Shown: positions 1-10,639 of the stretch, in pieces
Position numbering within the stretch: position 1 is the stretch's first letter
How the letters are laid out: the number at the start of each line of letters is the position of its first letter
NCBI GenBank assembly: GCA_922989275.2
Contig: OV277869.1
Span: 17,879,189-17,943,188, forward strand
Length of the DNA: 64,000 bases
Source of the DNA: Gari tellinella
Lineage: Eukaryota; Mollusca; Bivalvia; Cardiida; Psammobiidae
Direction of reading: 5' to 3'
Made by a program: the position numbers and the translations under genes
Notes under the pieces: model-generated
Seen by the model: only the letters and a program-made list of their open reading frames with translations
Told to the model about the DNA's origin: nothing
The model's database searches: none

Positions 1-1
1 G

Positions 2-403
2 GATCCCCTTGGCAAAGAACCTCACGCCCGGTGTTTGAGGACCGTTCAGGATATGTGCTCGAGATATCAACGCATCCACCTCCATTGCTTCAACAGTAGC
101 TACCAGATATATTCAGCGTGGAGGGGAGCCTTTCCAAATTGTGTCTTTGGTTTTACTGGACTGGTGACGAGGTTTTCGGAAGAACAACGGAATGCCCTCC
201 GAGATATTCCTCTGGACCAGCTCTTGATAGAGACGGATTCTCCCTACCTTGAGATCCACCACAATCAGAGCTGCAACACGCCCGCCTACATCGGAGATGT
301 TGCCAGAGCCGTTGCCGCCGTCAGACAACTACCGGTAGATGTCATAATACGGGCAACAGAGCAGACCGGAAGGAGTTTGTATGGATCCAGAACTGGGTAC
401 TAA
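2..403 (+). CDS. TatD-like metal-dependent nuclease domain, C-terminal part, probably the 3' end of an LTR retroelement polyprotein
   Basis: The reading frame is open from base 2 to the TAA at 401-403 and has no start in the window, so the protein is cut by the window edge. The visible ~133 residues resemble the C-terminal half of TatD/TATDN hydrolases (TIM-barrel metal-dependent DNases): an HCFN segment, then FGFTGLVT, then the family signature LLIETDSPYL, whose acidic residue binds metal, and a closing helix region. The usual LG-plus-prolines after the signature is replaced by EIHHNQSCNTPAYI, which keeps the NTP-Y-I substrate-side motif. Just downstream lie a 74-bp triplicate repeat, a polypurine tract and a TG-starting LTR-like sequence, so I infer that this domain belongs to a retroelement and not to a free-standing host TATDN gene. 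A decayed host TATDN2-like copy is the alternative. The TatD assignment is firm; the retroelement link is inference. Confidence 0.72.
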   Translation, partial: DPLGKEPHARCLRTVQDMCSRYQRIHLHCFNSSYQIYSAWRGAFPNCVFGFTGLVTRFSEEQRNALRDIPLDQLLIETDSPYLEIHHNQSCNTPAYIGDVARAVAAVRQLPVDVIIRATEQTGRSLYGSRTGY

Positions 404-460
404 CCGTTCAACGGATTCATAGTAAAACCATATTCAGAGATTTTACCGGATTGGAGAGAG

Positions 461-657
461 CCATCTGGAGACAGTGCTCAAATTGGTCCTAGATACCGTT
501 TGAGGTCTATGTGTTTATTCCCGACTAGAAATAACCATCTGGAGACGGTGCTCAAATTGGTCCTAGATACCGTTTGAGGTCTATGTGTTGCTTCCCGACT
601 AGAAATACCCATCTGGAGATAGTACTCAAATTGGTCGTAGGTATCGTTTGAGTATAG
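461..657 (+). repeat. Tandem repeat, three copies of a 74-bp unit
   Basis: Units begin with CCATCTGGAGA at 461, 535 and 609, an exact 74-base spacing. The first two units are nearly identical and the third is diverged and shortened at about 657. They lie between the TatD stop codon and the polypurine tract, in the 3' non-coding part of the putative retroelement. Confidence 0.9.
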
Positions 658-720
658 CCATATTCTCTAAGTATCTAGATGTAGTCGTTCATAGGAGAAG
701 GTAGAACAAGGCCTTTATAG

Positions 721-970
721 AACGGGGGGAATGTGGTAGTTATGGTACTGAGGGCAGTTAGGTTTTAGCTACACAGTACCCACCGGAAGTTACGCAGTTA
801 CGTATGTGAGTAGCACGCGCGCGTTAGGCACTACGATTCTGGAAGCCAAACAAGACACCCGCTGAATGCAGTGATCTTATTATTTATTGTATTTATTATC
901 TATATATTTATTGTGAACCGATTCGTGACCTGGACAAGCCAGACAGTGGCTGGATAAGGTATGTTAAACT
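721..970 (+). mobile_element. Probable polypurine tract and 3' LTR of the TatD-bearing retroelement
   Basis: AACGGGGGGAA at 721-731 is a good polypurine tract and is followed at once by TGTGGTAGTTATG, which fits the TG start of an LTR. The sequence then runs through an AT-rich section (TTATTTATTGTATTTATTA, about 880-910). The right end, set near 970, is a guess: no second LTR copy is in the window and a MITE fragment follows. Confidence 0.5.
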
Positions 971-1728
971 GTTAATCACTACTTTATCTGGCTTCAAACT
1001 TTTTGCATTGGAAAGAATAGATTTAGCGTAAACGCGTTTATTGGCAAATAATAATTTCTTCTTCGTTGTATTTTGTGATCAATACTAATGTACGTTAACC
1101 ATTTTTTTATAAGTCAAATCGATGGTTAAAGTATTGCTGTCTGAAAATATTCAAATTAAGTGAAAAACCTAGATGTTAAAGATAAAAGTGAAACTGTTTT
1201 AATCAAGATGAGAAGCCGGACGATGCGGAGTCTGATCTGGATCCAAACTGTTTAAAATTCAAATCAATTACTTCGACCGGTAGGCAAAGTGTTTGCTTTA
1301 ATCTATAATTAGGGGGTTACTGACCGCCCTCTATTTTAAATTAAGTGTATGACAGCAATGGTTATAACACATTATTCACAGCATTGGCCAGAATAGGTAC
1401 ACTACTACAATGTAATGCAGTCAAAACACTGAAAACCGAAGCTTTTCGGAGGAGAAAATACCTCTTCTATTTATATTTACAAGTCTAGACTATATATGTT
1501 TTAGTTGAATTATTTAAACGTTCCTTTTAAATGCTGATAAAGTGTGAAAGGTTAATGCGAAATATAAATACACTGCGGCTGTTATGATATACGCAAAAAC
1601 ATGTTTATTGGATTATTAATGCTTTCTCGACTTTCTATATATGCTTGTTCAAATATTACCTCTGTCACTGTATTAGTCCGAAATCACTGGCTTTTGCAAC
1701 CAGTTTGCATCCTAATCTAAAGCGTAGT

Positions 1729-1923
1729 TACAGTGGAGAAAACGTTATTCTTTACAAATAAACGCGTTTACGTTAAAACTATTATTTCCATTGCAAACAG
1801 TTTACAGCCAGATCAAACGCTGATCTGGTTTCAAACTGTTTGCAATGATATTACATTGTATTTGTTTGAGCGTAATCGTGTTAACTGGTAAAATACAGAT
1901 GTATTAACGTCTTCTGCACTGTA
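1729..1923. mobile_element. Family A MITE (TA CAGTGGAGAA termini), internally deleted
   Basis: It starts TACAGTGGAGAAAACGTTAT and ends CTTCTGCACTGTA, the family A terminal inverted repeats with TA at each end. The palindromic core (GCCAGATCAAACGC...) is shortened, so this copy is ~195 bp instead of ~250 bp. Confidence 0.75.
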
Positions 1924-2132
1924 ATTGATGTTCAGTAAACAGTGTTCACTATTCAGGAATCTTGCAAACAGTATCCCCTTCTGAATATCCAATAGAGACT
2001 CAATGTAGATTCAGATGAGACTCATTGTAGATACAGATGAGATATCACATAAGGCGACGTCTGATCAGAGCCAGCGTATTGTCAGCTGTTGTTTTGATAG
2101 GCTTGCGAAAAGAAACATGGCAAATATGCATG

Positions 2133-2379
2133 TACAATGGAGAAGACGTTATTCTTTCCCAATAAACGCGTTTACGTTAAAACTGTTATTTCCATTGCAA
2201 ACAGTCTAGAGCCAGATCAGAAGCCGGTAACTCGGCGTCTGATCAGGATCCAATCTGTTTGCCTCTCAGATTAAAAAGAATCGGCAGAAATGTCAATAAA
2301 TTGTTATTTTCTACAGTTTAGTGTAGTGCGTGTGTGTTTCGTTTGCGTTATGGGAAAGAATAACGTCTTCTCCACTGGT
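2133..2379. mobile_element. Family A MITE, nearly full length
   Basis: It runs from TACAATGGAGAAGACGTTAT to GTCTTCTCCACTGGTG, with the central palindrome around AGCCGGTAACTCGGCGTCTG. The right TA is mutated to GTG. The open frames here on both strands are element sequence, not host genes. Confidence 0.8.
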
Positions 2380-3029
2380 GTAAGTATTATATGTATTGAT
2401 CGTATTAACAAAGCGGGAAAAGGAAGAAATAAGTTGAAATGAGTGTACTAATTTCACAAATAACTTACTTTCCTTATGGTTTCCTCTAAAATCCTTCATG
2501 GAATCGGTTAGATAACAAATTTTTAATGTTATTTCCTGTAGATATTTCATTTTTTATTAACAAGAAAAATTAAAAACCCTGCTTCTATGTCTAGATTTAT
2601 CTTTCACGTCCAATATCAGTTATCCATATTAGTTTTACGAGTTTATCCCAGCTTATTCATAGAGTTTTTAAATCTTATCAAATTTTTACTTGAATGATTT
2701 AATCCGCTATCAATCATGTTTGGATAAGGCATATACAAATACTGTGGATGTTTTTGATATTTCATAATCTTGCTTATTGGATTATCTACGTCTCCGTGAT
2801 TATCTATATACACTCTACATTTTGTCTAGCGGACACTTTTTGAATAAACTTTCTGTTATGAAAAGCAGGTGATCGCTTTATGCAAGGCAGAGTAAAGCAG
2901 AAAGCTCCTATAGGAACTTTCTGCTTTACTTGTGCCAAGCATTAAGCTGCCACTTTCGTTCAGGACTGTTAATGTATCAATTGAATTTTGAGGTGTTGCT
3001 TATCATAAGTTTAAGTATATGGATGATTA

Positions 3030-3252
3030 GATGTTAACTCTTTCATTGCCAACGGCGCCAAAAGGCGACTTTGCAAACAGTTTGGGTCCTGATCAGATCA
3101 CGCAGCGTCTGATCAGCATCCAAGCTGTTTGACATTCGTATCAACATTTCATCGGTCAAAACAACCCGAAAGCTGACTCTGAAAATAATACAGACGATAT
3201 TTTTGCGGCGATATTGTTACAGCAGACGATAAAACTTGGCAACGAAAAGGTT
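3030..3252. mobile_element. Family C MITE (TTAA, CTCTTTCATTGCCAA termini)
   Basis: It begins TTAACTCTTTCATTGCC and ends GGCAACGAAAAGGTTAA. The core is the GATCAG palindrome, followed by GCAGACGATAAAACTTGGC. TTAA at both ends suggests piggyBac-type target choice. Confidence 0.72.
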
Positions 3253-3850
3253 AATACTCGTACCTCCCAAAGTTAAATGCCTTGCTGCATTTATTACTGA
3301 AATGGTAATTAAAACATTAAGTCATGCATTAAGTGGGGATTTTTTACTCTTTAAACGAAACCCAGGGCAAATATGAGGTAATGAAATGATGGATATAGCA
3401 GCTTGTATTGACAATTTGTTCTATCGTGACTGTATTCACTGTTTGTAATTGACACTGAATTGAGCCGAGACACACCAAAACCAGTAGTGACAAAATTGCA
3501 ATATAGAATAAAATCACTTTACATCGTATGTCTAGTTTTCATAGAAATAATTTGGGAGTTATAAACGTTTAGGACACATCCGGCTCTAAGGAGTTAGATT
3601 CTCAGGAATTACACTGTATATATATGTAGTTTCTTTTCATATTGTTTTCTATATTATATAATTTTCGATATATCTGTTGCCTAGCAACTGACGTCTTCAT
3701 TGTTTCAATCAGACGGTTTGACAATAAAAACAGGTTTGAAATAGTTCAGCTTGTTGTCAGGATTACAAATGATACATGTAATAAGATCCTGAGCATACGA
3801 TAATACGATCATATTTTGCCATCTAAAACGCATCCTCTTGTACACCCATG

Positions 3851-4083
3851 TACAGCGGAGAAGACGTTATTCTTTTCCGTTTATACGAATCGCAAACAAA
3901 TTGTACTAAGATGAAAAAGTATGTATACAACTTTTTCAAATTTTTCACGTTTCATTCTTATCTGGATATTTATTCTGATTTGGCAAACAGTTTGGGTAAC
4001 CGGCGTCTGATCTTGCTCCAATTTGTTTGCAGTAGACACAGTTTTAGGGTAAACGCGTATATTGAGTAAGAATAATATTGTAT
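3851..4083. mobile_element. Family A MITE, diverged
   Basis: The left end is TACAGCGGAGAAGACGTTAT. The core has the half palindrome CCGGCGTCTGATC, and the right arm is recognised from the GGGTAAACGCGTATATTGAG stretch. The right terminus is worn. Confidence 0.65.
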
Positions 4084-5254
4084 ACTTAACCATTACATGG
4101 TCAATCATTTTGTGATTTTTTTACCCCTTCACCAGCCATATTGTCGTTTGCACCAATATAGTGTCTGCAATATCGTTTCAAAGTTACATTAATGGCCGAT
4201 GACTGACGAACTTTCGTAACCAGTGCCAAACAGTTTGGATCCTGGTAAGATCTTAGCAGTAGAGAGGCGTTTATTCACTTTTATGTTATTGAAACAGATG
4301 AATATTACACAAATTAATTTTTAATGATTTAACATACATTGTGTATTTGGACCGTACAATCCAGCCCCTTGAATTAAGTCTAATACACAACCGCGAGACT
4401 ATGAAATTTGAAGGTTATTGATGAACATAGAGTAAATGCAAACATACACTTTTGGAAACTAGTACATGTAATTCCATATTAAATAGGGAGTAAATATCGA
4501 CACCTTTCCGTTATGTCATTCTACTCGTTTAATAGCACACGAAATACAAACCCAATTCATGTAGCTCTGTAATACGAGTGTATAATGTAGAAAAATACAA
4601 TTTAATGAAATTAATGATGATGCCTTACGATTTATTTTAATCTAAGTAGAAAACAATGGTGGTTTACCCGCCGTCTGATCTGGCTCCAGTCTGTTTGCAC
4701 ATAAAATAATACTTTAAATGTAAACGCGTTTTTGGGGAAATAATAGCGTTTTTCTCCACTGTATCAGTCACTAAGTATTCATTTACAAAATTATCCTAAT
4801 TTAAGAATTTGACAATTTAAAGACTGAAACTATTAAATGTCCCTTAAATGTGTTAACCAAAGCAAAGCTTGAATGTAAACATTACAAATTGAACAGCCGT
4901 AAAGCTGTATTACTTAATCATTACCTGAGATCATTATTCTTATTGTTATATGCTACCCTTTCATTGCTAGGCTATCGTCTGTTTAAGATTAGTCGTCTGC
5001 TTGAATGTTAATCTTGACTTTTGGCAATTTATCTAAAAAAAAACATCGACAAAAGAGTGTCGAACAATATGGACCCTGACCAGACGCGGCATTTGATCAT
5101 TAATTTTGGGTAAGGCAGACAATAGGTTATTTACAGTGAAGGAGTTAACTCAATGGAGTAGACATGAAGCTCCATTACTAAATCATTAGCCGAAATTATG
5201 ATTTTCAATATCACCCGTCTGAATGCTGCGTACGAATTTTGAAAAAACTGTTGA

Positions 5255-5325
5255 AAAAAGTTTGGCCCTAGATGAGACGCCGAGTTACTCGGCGTCTCAT
5301 CAGGATCAAAACTGTTTGAAACTCC
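5255..5325. repeat. Stand-alone GATCAGACGCCG-type palindrome
   Basis: AGTTTGGCCCTAGATGAGAC and its inverted partner GTCTCATCAGGATCAAAACT flank a GCCGAGTTACTCGGC tip. It is a ~60-bp hairpin of the core type found inside families A, B, C and I. The same core, worn, also occurs at about 5715-5755 and 5915-5965. Confidence 0.7.
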
Positions 5326-6209
5326 TGTAACTTTTCCCGAAAGAAAATTCGAATACGTTATCTCTAAGAATTGTTACTGACAACAAATTTGCAAAGGACA
5401 ATTTCGTAACGTGCTTAATGTTAATCTGGCATTCATCTCATTAACTGTGCGTACCGTCTTCTGTCAAATTGTAACATAATATATATAGTATTTATTGATC
5501 TAATCAGCTAATCTGTACTTCTTGCTGCTTAGATTACAAATGATAACATTTATTAAAGCATTGTGGTGTATTTATGATGAGACTGAAATAAAGAGGAACA
5601 TGTATATACCAATTCTTTCAACCCTTCTTCTGCCGAAATATCCTCTGCTACATGTATGAAAATTTGGTGCATTTCAGATTTATACATTTTTAATTGAAAT
5701 AACATAACACTAAGTATCAAACAGTTACGCGGCGTCTTGTCTGGATCAAAACTGTTTGTAGATACAAGTCAAGTCGCGTTCGGCGGACGAAGCTTGAAGT
5801 TTAAGGTAGCTATTTAATTCTCCGCAAAGTGTATCGTATGCAACAATTATTAAGGTTAATTTATTAAAGTTTTCTTTCAGCAAAAAAATATAACGTAAAT
5901 GACAATTTGTATTCAGATGGGACGCCGAGTAGCACGGTGTCGGATCAGGGTCCTAACTGTTTAACACTCATATCAATGCAATTTCTTTTAGAATTCTTAC
6001 TATCTAAATGTGAGCAATTAAAGCAGGGGCAGTTCTCTGTATTGTTCTGACAGTAGACAGGATTTAAGAGATACATGTAATATACTATGATTGTCATTGT
6101 ACGAGCGTACATGTAAAGTATTTTAAGTTTTAAAAATCTGACATAAAATACATGAGGCCTTGACAATACTAGTGTGTCATGCAGGCAGCTTTTTCTTCAA
6201 TGAAATATA

Positions 6210-6420
6210 GTACAACTACTACTTTTATTAAAAGTACTACTACTACTGCTACAGGTACTAAAACTACTACATGTGGTATTTATATTACTACTACATCTAT
6301 AACACCTTAAATCAAAACTACTATTAGCACTACTAATGCGACTATTGCTACTGTTGCTGCTGCTACATGTACCACCACTACAATTACTATACTACTACTT
6401 CTACAATTACTTCTACTTAT
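6210..6420. repeat. Imperfect (ACT)n trinucleotide microsatellite
   Basis: ACT/TAC triplets dominate ~210 bases (for example ACTACTACTTTTATTA and ACTACTACTGCTAC), with many interruptions. Confidence 0.85.
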
Positions 6421-7064
6421 CAACGTTTTAATTTTGAAATGCGGGTATGATCGACTTATCGAAATTCTAGTTTGGAAATAATGGTATGATCGATTTAAGC
6501 GAGTTCGTATCGAGTTCGACTGTACTTCTTATCCACATCTATAACGTTCCTTTGCATATCAATAACTCTTGTTTACCAGCAAATAACTATCAACATACAA
6601 TAAAATCGTAAAAACAACATGGTGACCATTCCTTTAGGAATTCTATGAAACTGTTGAAACTCAAAAAAACACTTTGCATGCATTTTACATATTAGTGGCG
6701 AGGATCGGTATGCATATTATATTGTTCAAATTGAATATTTAATTAAATTAAAGTAAAGACTTTCGAACAGTGCAAACAGCATCGACCCAACCGAACTGCC
6801 GTGCTTAGAACGATACTTATCACCTACGAAAACCCATTTTAGAACCTTACAGTGAAGCTATAACACGTTTGCAGATATTTTCTTTTAGGTGTTTAAAGCA
6901 GGCTGCAGCTTAAAGCAGGGTGAGTTAAAAGCAAAAACCTCCTGTAGCAGCTTTCTGCTTTACACTTAGCCTGCTTTAAGTCGTCGTCTTTGTTTTTAAC
7001 ACCTTTATAAAATCTTCTGTAAAGTTGATGCCATAGATGTGTTCTTTTTTCATCTTACGTATGC

Positions 7065-7290
7065 TACAGTGAAGAAGGAGTTTAAATGCAAACGACACGC
7101 AAACGCATTATAATAAAATGTAGAAAAGGACATGTTTTTGACAATCCTGACTACTTATTTTAATCTGAGTGGCAAATAGTTTGGAGTCGGATCATACGCC
7201 GGGTTACCAAACCCCAAACTATTTGCAATGGAAATCATAATTTTAGCGTAAATTCGTTTATTGGGAAAGAATAACGCCTTCTCCACTGTA
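7065..7290. mobile_element. Family A MITE, complete
   Basis: It runs from TACAGTGAAGAAGGAG to CGCCTTCTCCACTGTA. The palindrome carries GTTTGGAGTCGGATCATACG and a damaged right arm. Confidence 0.72.
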
Positions 7291-7994
7291 TTTTGTTTCG
7301 TAAGATCGTTCGATAAACGGATCACAGCCAACTAAGAAAATGAATTAAAAATTATATACTTTAAAATTAAAAAAACCGAATATGCAGCTTACCTTCGGCA
7401 CCAAGCTCTCAACCTGTCAAAACAACACTAAATATTAACTCCAATCTCACGATTTGGTATCACTTTATATCCATATTATGTTCTCTATATAATCCACATT
7501 TATTAAAATGATCCGTCCCCCATGATAAACATGCACGCAAATAAGTCAACTCTTTATCAAAAACTACCCACAGGGATCAAAGATGTCGCTCATCTTTGCA
7601 CTGATCGATGTCAATCCAAACAAAAACCACGAGTATACTTTTACAACGTTTGGCAAATCTCAAATATACGTTTTGATTTATACCGGTTTAATCCGCAGGT
7701 AATTTGTTAAATCCATTACAACTTCTCAAGACATTTACCCCTTAACGATGATATACTGAACTACCGTTTGCTTTAAACTGTCGGTCTATAAAGTTTGTTT
7801 TATCAAATTGAGTTGTGTGTCTTTTCAAATGATATTACAACGACACGAGAGTCTAAATTGTTGGATAGAGATCAGTAACTAAGCTGCATGTATTCTTCGT
7901 ATGATCTGAATCCAAACTGTTTGTAAATATCATTCAAGTCATGTTTAACATCAGGGTAAACCCTTTTTCCCGCCACACGTAACTGGGCTGGTAT

Positions 7995-8065
7995 TTACAA
8001 ATAGTTTTGATGCTGATCAGACGCCGAGTTACTCGGCGTCTGATCAGGATCCAAACTATTTGACA
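7995..8065. repeat. Stand-alone core palindrome
   Basis: GATGCTGATCAGACGCCGAG and its inverted partner around a TTACTCGG tip form an almost perfect ~60-bp hairpin, flanked by AAATAGTTT and AAACTATTT. Confidence 0.8.
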
Positions 8066-9465
8066 CGCGCAGTTTCAATTAGAAATAAAAACACTTTTTA
8101 TTATAAAATATATCAGACGACAGTTTCTAAGCAGATGACATTTTGGCGTGATAAGGGCTAATACAGTAGAAGGAATCATAACTCTGTGTTTATTAACACA
8201 AAGGCTAAATTTACGAATACATTCTTAAATCAATAAGGCTTTGTATGCAGTTAACCTACGTCCACCCTTAATGTCCACGTACCCTGAATAACCGAAATAG
8301 GTTTACAGTTAGTACCCTGACCTGACGCTTTATGGCCACGATATCTTGACTCGAATAAGACTATCGGTCAATGTGTTGCTTAAGTGCCGAAACTTCAATA
8401 AATATGTATATACTCTATATATATTGTTTTTCTTTTGGATTGTTTGACAAGTTTTAAAGTTTTACAGAACAGAGTCTCGAGTACCCTGTATTCTATACAG
8501 AACCATTAGCGCGGGTACATATACCCATTATTTAATTAAGATGTCTCTCGATTTAAACATCTGGGTGCCGAAAACAGATTTTAAATCAAAATTATAGTCA
8601 GCTTAGAATATGAAATATTCAATTTCTTAGGTATTTTTGAAAATTGTAGCAGTTGGATTTGAAAACAGACCAGACTCCAAAGTACCCGATCCAAGATCCG
8701 GTGCCAAAAGTGGACTTAAAATATTTGATATCATCAAAGCTATCATAAGGGTTGAGTAGGCGGTTGGTCTGTCTGAAGTGTTAATACTAACACTCTCACC
8801 CATTAGAATCACACTTTAATGAATAGTTTTTAAGAAATAATGAGTTGAATGACGGAAGCACTTACATGAAAAAAACCTGCTATTACACCCATTAAAAAGA
8901 AAAGATGTTTTTCAAAATGCTCTATGTAGGAATATCTCAAAGGAGCTAACTGTTATTTGCCATCGAACTTCAAGCATTTATATGTCTTAAATCTCACATT
9001 AAATCCTGTTTGAGTGCTAGTTATATCGGAGAAAACTGTTTGGCAAGAAAATCATATATAACAACACGCATCAAGAAATATCAACATGATCCTTTTGATT
9101 TGCAGAGTAGGATTCAACAGCGCGTTGATGTTTATTTCTCAGACAGTCAATTATTTAATGGGTGCCTGGTCTAAATTTTCATTTTTGTTTTGTTTATATT
9201 GAAATTCCTTTCAGCAGTGAATACTCTGATCAGATCTGATGTATAACTGATGTATAACTATTATTTCCCAAACAGATTGGAGCTTGGTAACCCGGCATCT
9301 GATCAAGCAGCTCCAACTGTGTGTCACTCAAGTATAGAGCTTTGTAAATCATATTTAAAGATACACACAATTTTCCGTTCATTTAGTGGTTCCTATCTTG
9401 ACCGACCATCAAAGTATATGTGAGTGTTAGGCAGATGGCGGCTTGGTGCTATACAATGTCCATGT

Positions 9466-9602
9466 TTATAAAGCGTTTGAATTGAGTCTGAAATAATTCT
9501 CAAGCATTTGATTGGTCAGATTTCAGATTAGGCTCATATCTGACCAATCAAATGCTTGAGAACATATTCCGACTCAACTCAAACGCTTTATAAGCGCTTG
9601 GC
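9466..9602. repeat. Family G hairpin (CTCAAGCATTTGATTGGTCAGAT arms)
   Basis: The outer arms GTTTATAAAGCGTTTGA / TCAAACGCTTTATAAG and inner arms CTCAAGCATTTGATTGGTCA / TGACCAATCAAATGCTTGAG form a ~135-bp hairpin element. Related copies lie at about 15918-16040 and 31062-31165, with a fragment at about 51005-51045. Confidence 0.85.
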
Positions 9603-10261
9603 CAGAATTAATGTGAGAGCAAGCATTCTGCAAGACGTTTCTCCTACGTTGGGCAGCGACCTGTACTTTGTGATCCTTTTACCCTATTCCCAAAGTGTCG
9701 TTGAAGAATGATAGTACCGAACTGTAAACTATTAACTACATCAAATGATGTTTTGTTGTGACAGAAGATTTCATACGGTTTATCATATTTTAATTATAGA
9801 TAGAGCTTTTTTGCCTAAGTTTATTTGTTGTAAGTTTGTGAAATGCATGAAATATTTGTAATAAAATATGTTTAAACCAAATATAAATCTTCAACATTGT
9901 CAAAAATTATAATTTGTGTACAACATTAACAGTTATTGATCTAAAGTGTATGCAAAACCAAGATAATTCCCGATCGACACATAAAGGCTTAAAGCCGCAT
10001 TGTGTTTTTGGGAAACCTGCATAAAACGGTTGTTTGGGATCCCATTAGAACTACGTGGGACGTGATTCTTTCATAAAAAGCGGCTTTATCTAAGAAATTC
10101 GCTTTTAAATTTTTTTTTATAATTTTTTTGTGCTAGCACAATTTAAAGAGCCTCCTTGTGAATGGAAAGAAGGACAACTCTGTAAATACAGGGCTCCAGA
10201 TAACGGAAGTATTTCGATTACTAAACTCTTTATTTCTGCTTTTAAACCCAATGGTGTCATA

Positions 10262-10345
10262 CTCATTAGAATCGTCTCGAAGAGACGGTTTAATCAGTAG
10301 TAACACCGTAGCATTCGGTGCTGAAATGAGTGAGAACATGTTGGA
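10262..10345. repeat. Dispersed repeat, paired with 52928-53010
   Basis: ATTAGAATCGTCTCGAAGAG ... TAACACCGTAGCATTCGGTG ... GAAATGAGTGAGAACAT closely matches the sequence at 52928-53010, including the small AATCGTC/GACGATT hairpin. The family is unknown to me. Confidence 0.65.
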
Positions 10346-10499
10346 ATTGTTCAGTTTATTCCTCTTATCTGGAGCCGGCTGAAATGAAGAATTTAACCCT
10401 TATTCTGCTGCTAAGACGTCTGCTTTGACATTGTCGTGTGCAATATTTGTTTAGTTTAGATGTTTGCATATTTTTGATTAAACAAACCTTAAGACGAGT

Positions 10500-10565
10500 G
10501 TCAAACAGTTTGGATCCAGATGAGACGCCGCGTTACGCGGTGTCTGTTTTAGAGTCAAACAGTTG
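10500..10565. repeat. Stand-alone core palindrome
   Basis: CAAACAGTTTGGATCCAGAT precedes GAGACGCCGCGTTACGCGG. The right arm is partly decayed (GTCTGTTTTAGAGTCAAACA). Confidence 0.7.
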
Positions 10566-10639
10566 CGACCAGTAGGCACAGGATTAAACTATGAGATAAG
10601 GTCACCACGTGTAAATAATTAATCACGGTGGTAAACGTG

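Larger units (their letters stand above)
971..5250. other. Gene-free region filled with MITE fragments
   Basis: I see no supported gene here. Besides the elements listed separately it holds a right-half family A fragment (about 985-1075), a hairpin with the AAAGCAGAA core (2880-2945), a degenerate family A copy (about 4550-4763) and two worn palindromic cores (about 4215-4250 and 5050-5110). The short open frames are translations of MITE arms. Confidence 0.7.
5341..10130. other. Gene-free region with hairpins and simple repeats
   Basis: No gene can be supported. Beyond the listed elements it holds a hairpin with the AAAGCAGG/GTAAAGCAGAA core (6885-7005), a worn core palindrome (9260-9315), and AT-rich unique-looking sequence. 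Short frames at 7.5-7.7 kb and 8.6-8.8 kb show no family resemblance and no splice context. Confidence 0.65.

Noticed and set aside
6210..6420. CRISPR-like or regulatory periodicity
   Set aside because: It is an imperfect trinucleotide microsatellite in eukaryotic DNA.
10133..10382. Overlapping ORFs on both strands near 10.2 kb
   Set aside because: The region overlaps a dispersed repeat shared with 52.9 kb and shows no domain or splice context.
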